Assembly: GCF_031202265.1 (NCBI RefSeq)
Contig: NZ_CP100604.1
Location: 1,718,501-1,782,500 of the forward strand
Direction: 5' to 3'
Source of the DNA: Bradyrhizobium sp. Ash2021
GTDB taxonomy: Bacteria; Pseudomonadota; Alphaproteobacteria; Rhizobiales; Xanthobacteraceae
Length of the DNA: 64,000 bases
The notes under the pieces were generated by a model that saw only the letters and a list, made by a program, of their open reading frames with translations, was not told where the DNA came from and ran no database searches. The translations under genes were made by a program, and so were the position numbers. Positions within the stretch are counted from its first letter, which is position 1. Each line of letters begins with the position of its first letter. Below are positions 60,547-64,000 of this stretch, in pieces.

Positions 60547-61497
60547 ATGAAGGTGGCAATCCTCGACGACTATCAGAACGTCGCGCTGCAACTCGCCGAC
60601 TGGTCCGCTGTGCGGCAGCGCGCGGAGATCACGGTCTTCAACGATCATCTGGCTGATCCGGCCGCCGTCGTCGCACGCCTGCGGCCGTTCGAGGTGGTGT
60701 GCGTCATGCGCGAACGCACGCCGCTTGCGAAGGAGACCCTGCGACAGCTGCCGAAGCTCAAGCTGATAGCGTCAACCGGACCGCGAAACGCCTCCATCGA
60801 CACGAAGGCCGCCGCCGATCTCGGCATCGCCGTTACCGCAACGGGCTACGATGCCACCCCGACCATCGAGTTCACCTGGTCGCTGATCCTGTCTTGCATG
60901 CGACGCATCGACCGGGAGGCTGCTTCGCTCAGGGCCGGTGGGTGGCAGACCGGCCTCGGCTCGAACCTGCGGGGAAAGAGCCTCGCGGTCGTCGGGCTAG
61001 GCAACATCGGACAGGAAATCGCGCGCATCGGTCTCGCCTTCGGCATGAAGGTGATCGCCTGGAGCCAGAACCTGACCGAGGAGAAGGCCAGCGCCATGGG
61101 TGCAATTCTCGTCGACAAGCAGACCTTGTTCCGCGAAGCTGATCTCGTCACGGTGCATCTTGTCCTGAGCGGCCGCACCAGGGGCCTGATCGGTGCACCC
61201 GAGTTCGCTCTGATGAAGCCTACGGCGAGATTCGTGAACACGTCACGCGGTCCGATCGTCGATGAGGCGGCCCTGGTCGAAGCGCTGCAGGCGCGAAGGA
61301 TCGCCGGCGCGGCCATCGACGTATTCGACGTAGAGCCGCTGCCTCCCGATCATCCCTTCCGGAAGCTGGAGAACATCCTCGCAACGCCACACATCGGCTA
61401 CGTCAGCGAAGATCTCTATCGGACCTTCTACGGCGATGCTGCGGCCAGCATCGTAAAATGGCTCGAGGCCAATCGCGCTCAACAAACCGCACCGTAG
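60547..61497 (+). CDS. D-2-hydroxyacid dehydrogenase (NAD-dependent)
   Basis: 316 aa. Rossmann motif VVGLGNIGQEIARIGLAFGM; catalytic Arg in FVNTSRGPIVDE, Glu in DVFDVEPLPPDHP, and His in ATPHIGYVSEDLYR. Interconverts a 2-keto acid and a D-2-hydroxy acid. Last gene of the operon beginning at 57756, 12 bp after the hydrolase. Confidence 0.93.
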   Translation: MKVAILDDYQNVALQLADWSAVRQRAEITVFNDHLADPAAVVARLRPFEVVCVMRERTPLAKETLRQLPKLKLIASTGPRNASIDTKAAADLGIAVTATGYDATPTIEFTWSLILSCMRRIDREAASLRAGGWQTGLGSNLRGKSLAVVGLGNIGQEIARIGLAFGMKVIAWSQNLTEEKASAMGAILVDKQTLFREADLVTVHLVLSGRTRGLIGAPEFALMKPTARFVNTSRGPIVDEAALVEALQARRIAGAAIDVFDVEPLPPDHPFRKLENILATPHIGYVSEDLYRTFYGDAAASIVKWLEANRAQQTAP

Positions 61498-61640
61498 GTG
61501 GCACACTTGCCATGTTAAGCTGGGTCTAGCCAACCGGCGGGTAGGATCGCAGAATCCTCCAATCCCGCACTGCGTCGATCGCCGCAGTAGTGAAGTCGGC
61601 AGTTGAATCCGCCCAATTTAGTTGACTCAACGGGGGCGGG

Positions 61641-62048
61641 GACGACAATTTCCAGGTCGTATGGGAGAGCGGGGACCGCGTCTTCTGCCGAAGATGGGGC
61701 CTAGGTACGGACGGAAACCGCAGTGCCGCGCTGGCGGAGTTGTCTGCCGCCGGGCACCCGAGGCCTGACACTCTCAATCGCCTCGCTCACGAATGCGGAA
61801 TGAAGGACGGGCTGGACGAGGAATGGGCAGCACGACCGCTCGAGTTCATCCGCGAAGGCGGTCAGATCACGTTGGTGATCGAGGATCCCGGCGGTGAGCC
61901 GCTCGAGCTGCACTTAACCAGACCGATGGAGGTCAGACGCTTTTTGCAGCTTGCGATCAGCATTGCTGCGGCGCTGGGCAACCTCCATCAGCGCGGCCTC
62001 GTCCTGACGATCGTTTCTGGCTTGGCTCGTCAGGTTCCCTCTCTCTGA
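61641..62048 (+). pseudogene. N-terminal fragment of a trifunctional Ser/Thr kinase/ATPase/histidine kinase
   Basis: The frame reads FQVVWESGDRVFCRRWGLGT, then LDEEWAARPLEFIREGGQIT and LVIEDPGGEPLELHLTRPME, ending FLQLAISIAAALGNLHQRGL. This matches the kinase domain at the start of large AAA-type predicted signalling proteins, cut right before the catalytic HRD/HKD loop, where TIVSGLARQVPSL and a stop follow. It is the debris of a gene usually over 1,500 aa long. 61498-61640 shows nothing. Confidence 0.6.
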
Positions 62049-62095
62049 AGCTACGCACGGTCGTGCGTGCACTGCCCAACACGATTAACAACGTT

Positions 62096-62114
62096 TTAGA
62101 ACGTTTAACTCGCT
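62096..62114 (+). repeat. 19-bp repeat (copy 4)
   Basis: TTAGAACGTTTAACTCGCT, one base from the consensus; the tail after it differs from the other copies. It lies 70 bp before the kinase-type start at 62184. Confidence 0.55.
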
Positions 62115-62183
62115 TTCTCGCGCCGACCGCTCCACCTTGCGCCTTGCAATCTTTCGAGATTACCTATCTCAGGAGAAACGCGC

Positions 62184-62477
62184 ATGCACAACGCGAGCGA
62201 CCATATCGAGACGGAAGAACGTAACGCGAGTTTTCGGACGTCCGCTGGTGTGCCTTTATCGTGGAGTCTGACGGCCACTGTCAGGCACCAGAGTGGCGCG
62301 AATATTAAGGCGGTTCTGCCAGCCATAGCAGGTCACGACCTTCACCAGCCACTCCAAGTCATTCACGGCGCGCACGAACATCCTGGACTTGGCATCCGAA
62401 TGAGTTCCGAGTTGCAACACTTGCAGAACTCGAATTGGGCTTCCAAGCCACAAGGAAATTCAATCCGGACCCTATGA
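62184..62477 (+). pseudogene. Histidine-kinase N-terminal fragment (3)
   Basis: 97-aa open frame from an ATG with GAGAAACGCGC upstream, as at 42165. Includes IKAVLPAIAGHDLHQPLQVI and LGIRMSSELQHLQNSNWA, the phospho-acceptor region with HDLHQPLQ. The frame ends at 62477 without an ATPase domain. 62478-62711 contains no other gene. Confidence 0.55.
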
Positions 62478-62711
62478 CGTCCCCGTCGCGAAGGCTCATC
62501 GAACTGCCTCGAGGAAAACAGCCGACGCGCGCGGTGGACGAAATTCCGATCCACCTTGACAGTGCGTCGCTCTGAAGACCAGAGCAAAAAACGCATATCA
62601 AGTCGCGTCACACCGGTCGATAGTTCTTTCGAGGTTCGCTGCATTTGGCGAACGCTTCCGGCCGGTACACCACTACAACGGAGTTGGTTCGAACCATACT
62701 GGAGAACTCAA

Positions 62712-63497
62712 ATGTCACGCTTCGAAGATTACCGCAACTCTTTCCCGAACGCGCGCCTCACGCGTTCGCGCACCGGCGTACTGGAGGTCGTACTGCATAC
62801 GAACGGGGACAAGCTCGTCTTCAACGGTTTCACGCACGAACAGTTTGTCGGCCTGTTCCATACGATCGGAGAGGACAGAGAAAACCGGGTCGTGATCCTG
62901 ACGGGAACTGGCGGCGCGTTCATGGATTCAATTACGCAAGACGGCTTCGATTTCTTCACCCCCATCGGCTACGACAAGATCTATCGCGAGGGCAAAAAGG
63001 TCCTCATGAATATACTGGACATCGAGGTCCCAATGATCACAGCCATCAACGGGCCAGTCCTGCTTCACAGTGAATATGCCCTGCTCACCGACATCGTAAT
63101 TGCGACACCTGAAACCGTATTTCAGGACTTTCCTCATCCGGAGTTCGGCATCACCCCGGGTGACGGCTTGCACCTTCTCTGGCCAGAAGTGATTGGCTCG
63201 ATCCGGGGCCGCTACTTCCTTCTGACTGGACAGAAGCTCGACGCCAAGACCGCGAAAGAGTGGGGCGTGGTCAACGAGATCGTGCCGGCAACCGGCTTGC
63301 TTGCTCGCGCGCGCGAGATAGCCGAAGGTATTGCGAAGATGCCGCCGCTCACAAGCAGCTATACTCGCATCGCTCTCACACAGAGGCTCCGACGGCTTAT
63401 CGACGAAGGGACCGGCTACGGACTGATGCTTGAAGGGATAACCGCCGCCGATGTAGCGCGCAGGCAGGCTGCAAAGCCCTCCGGCGCAGGTGGATGA
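62712..63497 (+). CDS. Crotonase-superfamily hydrolase, 6-oxocamphor-hydrolase-like
   Basis: 261 aa from the ATG at 62712 with GGAG 7 bp upstream. Strong pattern match to 6-oxocamphor hydrolase (beta-diketone C-C hydrolase): ENRVVILTGTGGAF, TAINGPVLLHSEYALLTDIV (the OCH His122-type residue), FQDFPHPEFGITPGDGLHLL (OCH His145 and Asp154 types), and RGRYFLLTGQKLDAKTAKEW. The oxyanion-hole GG of hydratases is not kept. Likely cleaves a cyclic or linear beta-diketone. Alternative: ordinary enoyl-CoA hydratase, less likely. Confidence 0.88.
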   Translation: MSRFEDYRNSFPNARLTRSRTGVLEVVLHTNGDKLVFNGFTHEQFVGLFHTIGEDRENRVVILTGTGGAFMDSITQDGFDFFTPIGYDKIYREGKKVLMNILDIEVPMITAINGPVLLHSEYALLTDIVIATPETVFQDFPHPEFGITPGDGLHLLWPEVIGSIRGRYFLLTGQKLDAKTAKEWGVVNEIVPATGLLARAREIAEGIAKMPPLTSSYTRIALTQRLRRLIDEGTGYGLMLEGITAADVARRQAAKPSGAGG

Positions 63498-63550
63498 AAT
63501 TCTCGCCGAAAGTTCAATTCATTGGCTTCAAGATCCCGAAGGAGAACACG

Positions 63551-64000
63551 ATGTCGAAATATCTCGAACTTCTGACCCCCAAAAACTGTCAGGTCATTTT
63601 CATCGACCAACAGCCGCAGATGGCATTTGGCGTGCAATCCATCGATCGACAGACGCTGAAGAACAATGTCGTCGGTCTGGCTAAGGCTGCGAAAGTCTTT
63701 GCGGTCCCTACGACCATTACGACGGTCGAATCCGACGCCTTCTCCGGCAACACCTATCCCGAATTGCTTGCGGTGTTTCCCGAGAACCAGATCCTCGAAC
63801 GAAGTTCTATGAATTCCTGGGACGATCAAAACGTCCGCGATGCGTTGGACAAGCATGCAGCGGAGGGCCGCAAGAAGATCGTCGTCGCGGGCCTCTGGAC
63901 GGAGGTCTGCGTTGACACCTTTGCCCTTAGTTGCCTGCATGACACTGATTACGAAATGTACATAGTCGCGGACGCGTCAGGCGCCACGTCGGCAGACGCG
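63551..64000 (+). CDS. Isochorismatase/YcaC-family hydrolase, cut by window edge
   Basis: From the ATG at 63551 with AAGGAGA upstream: MSKYLELLTPKNCQVIFIDQ then QPQMAFGVQSIDRQTLKNNV. The cysteine-hydrolase fold has Asp in FIDQQPQM, Lys in AAEGRKKIVVAG and the catalytic Cys in GLWTEVCVDTFAL. About 150 residues are seen; the C-terminus is beyond base 64000. YcaC-type members are of uncertain substrate. Starts 53 bp after the crotonase gene and probably shares its promoter. Confidence 0.88.
   Translation, partial: MSKYLELLTPKNCQVIFIDQQPQMAFGVQSIDRQTLKNNVVGLAKAAKVFAVPTTITTVESDAFSGNTYPELLAVFPENQILERSSMNSWDDQNVRDALDKHAAEGRKKIVVAGLWTEVCVDTFALSCLHDTDYEMYIVADASGATSADA

Noticed and set aside
42074..62114. 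EcfG-type promoter (GGAAC...CGTT) as explanation for the 19-bp repeat
   Set aside because: The CGTT is there, but I find no GGAAC at the right distance upstream of the copy I checked (53434).
1..64000. CRISPR arrays, tRNA and rRNA genes
   Set aside because: No regularly spaced direct repeats and no cloverleaf or rRNA-like sequence noticed on reading; small RNAs cannot be excluded by eye.

Overview
The window looks like chromosomal or island DNA of a Bradyrhizobium-like alphaproteobacterium. This is inferred from the high GC, the SucC/SucD proteins, the Liv-type branched-chain ABC parts, the DUF6894 and DUF2798 small proteins, the degenerate GHDLRQPLQ histidine kinases and the IS1182-type element. 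It is an accessory, catabolism-rich region: many acyl-CoA enzymes, dehalogenase-like hydrolases, flavin oxidoreductases and one-component regulators, mixed with decayed gene fragments. I see no tRNA, rRNA or CRISPR array.

Layout. 1-12.8 kb: a Liv-type transporter (permease fragment, two ATPases, and a separate substrate-binding protein), a beta-propeller protein, a MaoC-like hydratase, sucCD, a KstR2-like TetR regulator, an acyl-CoA synthetase, a PECR-like reductase and an enoyl-CoA hydratase. Four copies of an 18-bp imperfect palindrome (TTTKACY-N4-GGNAAAA) lie in the promoters of these genes, which suggests one TetR-controlled acyl-CoA catabolic regulon. 12.9-19.5 kb: a DUF2798 protein with a strong terminator, a NicO remnant, a LysR module, a peroxiredoxin/OYE operon and an intact IS1182-family element with CTAG duplications. 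19.6-30.4 kb: a LysR gene divergent from a tightly packed operon (haloalkane dehalogenase, FAD/Fe-S oxidase, DapA-like lyase, MFS transporter, flavin monooxygenase, LVIVD protein, Gfo/Idh dehydrogenase). 30.5-40.5 kb: a second OYE/peroxiredoxin operon, two very large winged-helix/ATPase regulators (COG3903 type) and an AraC regulator. 40.5-43.3 kb: decayed NTF2-like and histidine-kinase genes plus one kinase with a complete catalytic domain. 43.3-48 kb: an inverted second copy of the LysR module next to a thiolase/beta-propeller/hydrolase operon. 48.2-53.4 kb: a third COG3903 regulator, a third OYE and an NTF2-like protein. 53.8-57.6 kb: a PaoABC-type molybdenum aldehyde oxidoreductase. 57.7-64 kb: an AhpD-like/GST/cupin/hydrolase/D-2-hydroxyacid dehydrogenase operon, kinase remnants, a 6-oxocamphor-hydrolase-like crotonase and a truncated isochorismatase-family gene.

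The most interesting signal is a dispersed palindrome, ATTCC-N5-GGAAT. It fits the LysR T-N11-A rule and sits roughly 85-120 bp upstream of seven transcription units: both peroxiredoxin/OYE operons, both LysR/small-membrane-protein intergenic regions, the AraC gene, the thiolase operon (shared with the third COG3903 regulator) and the AhpD-like/GST operon. With two near-identical LysR proteins encoded here, this suggests a previously unlinked LysR regulon joining redox detoxification and acyl-CoA/dehalogenase-type catabolism. A second unusual pattern is a 19-bp sequence (TTAGAACGTTTAACTCGCC) that precedes histidine-kinase genes or fragments, several of which follow an NTF2-like gene.
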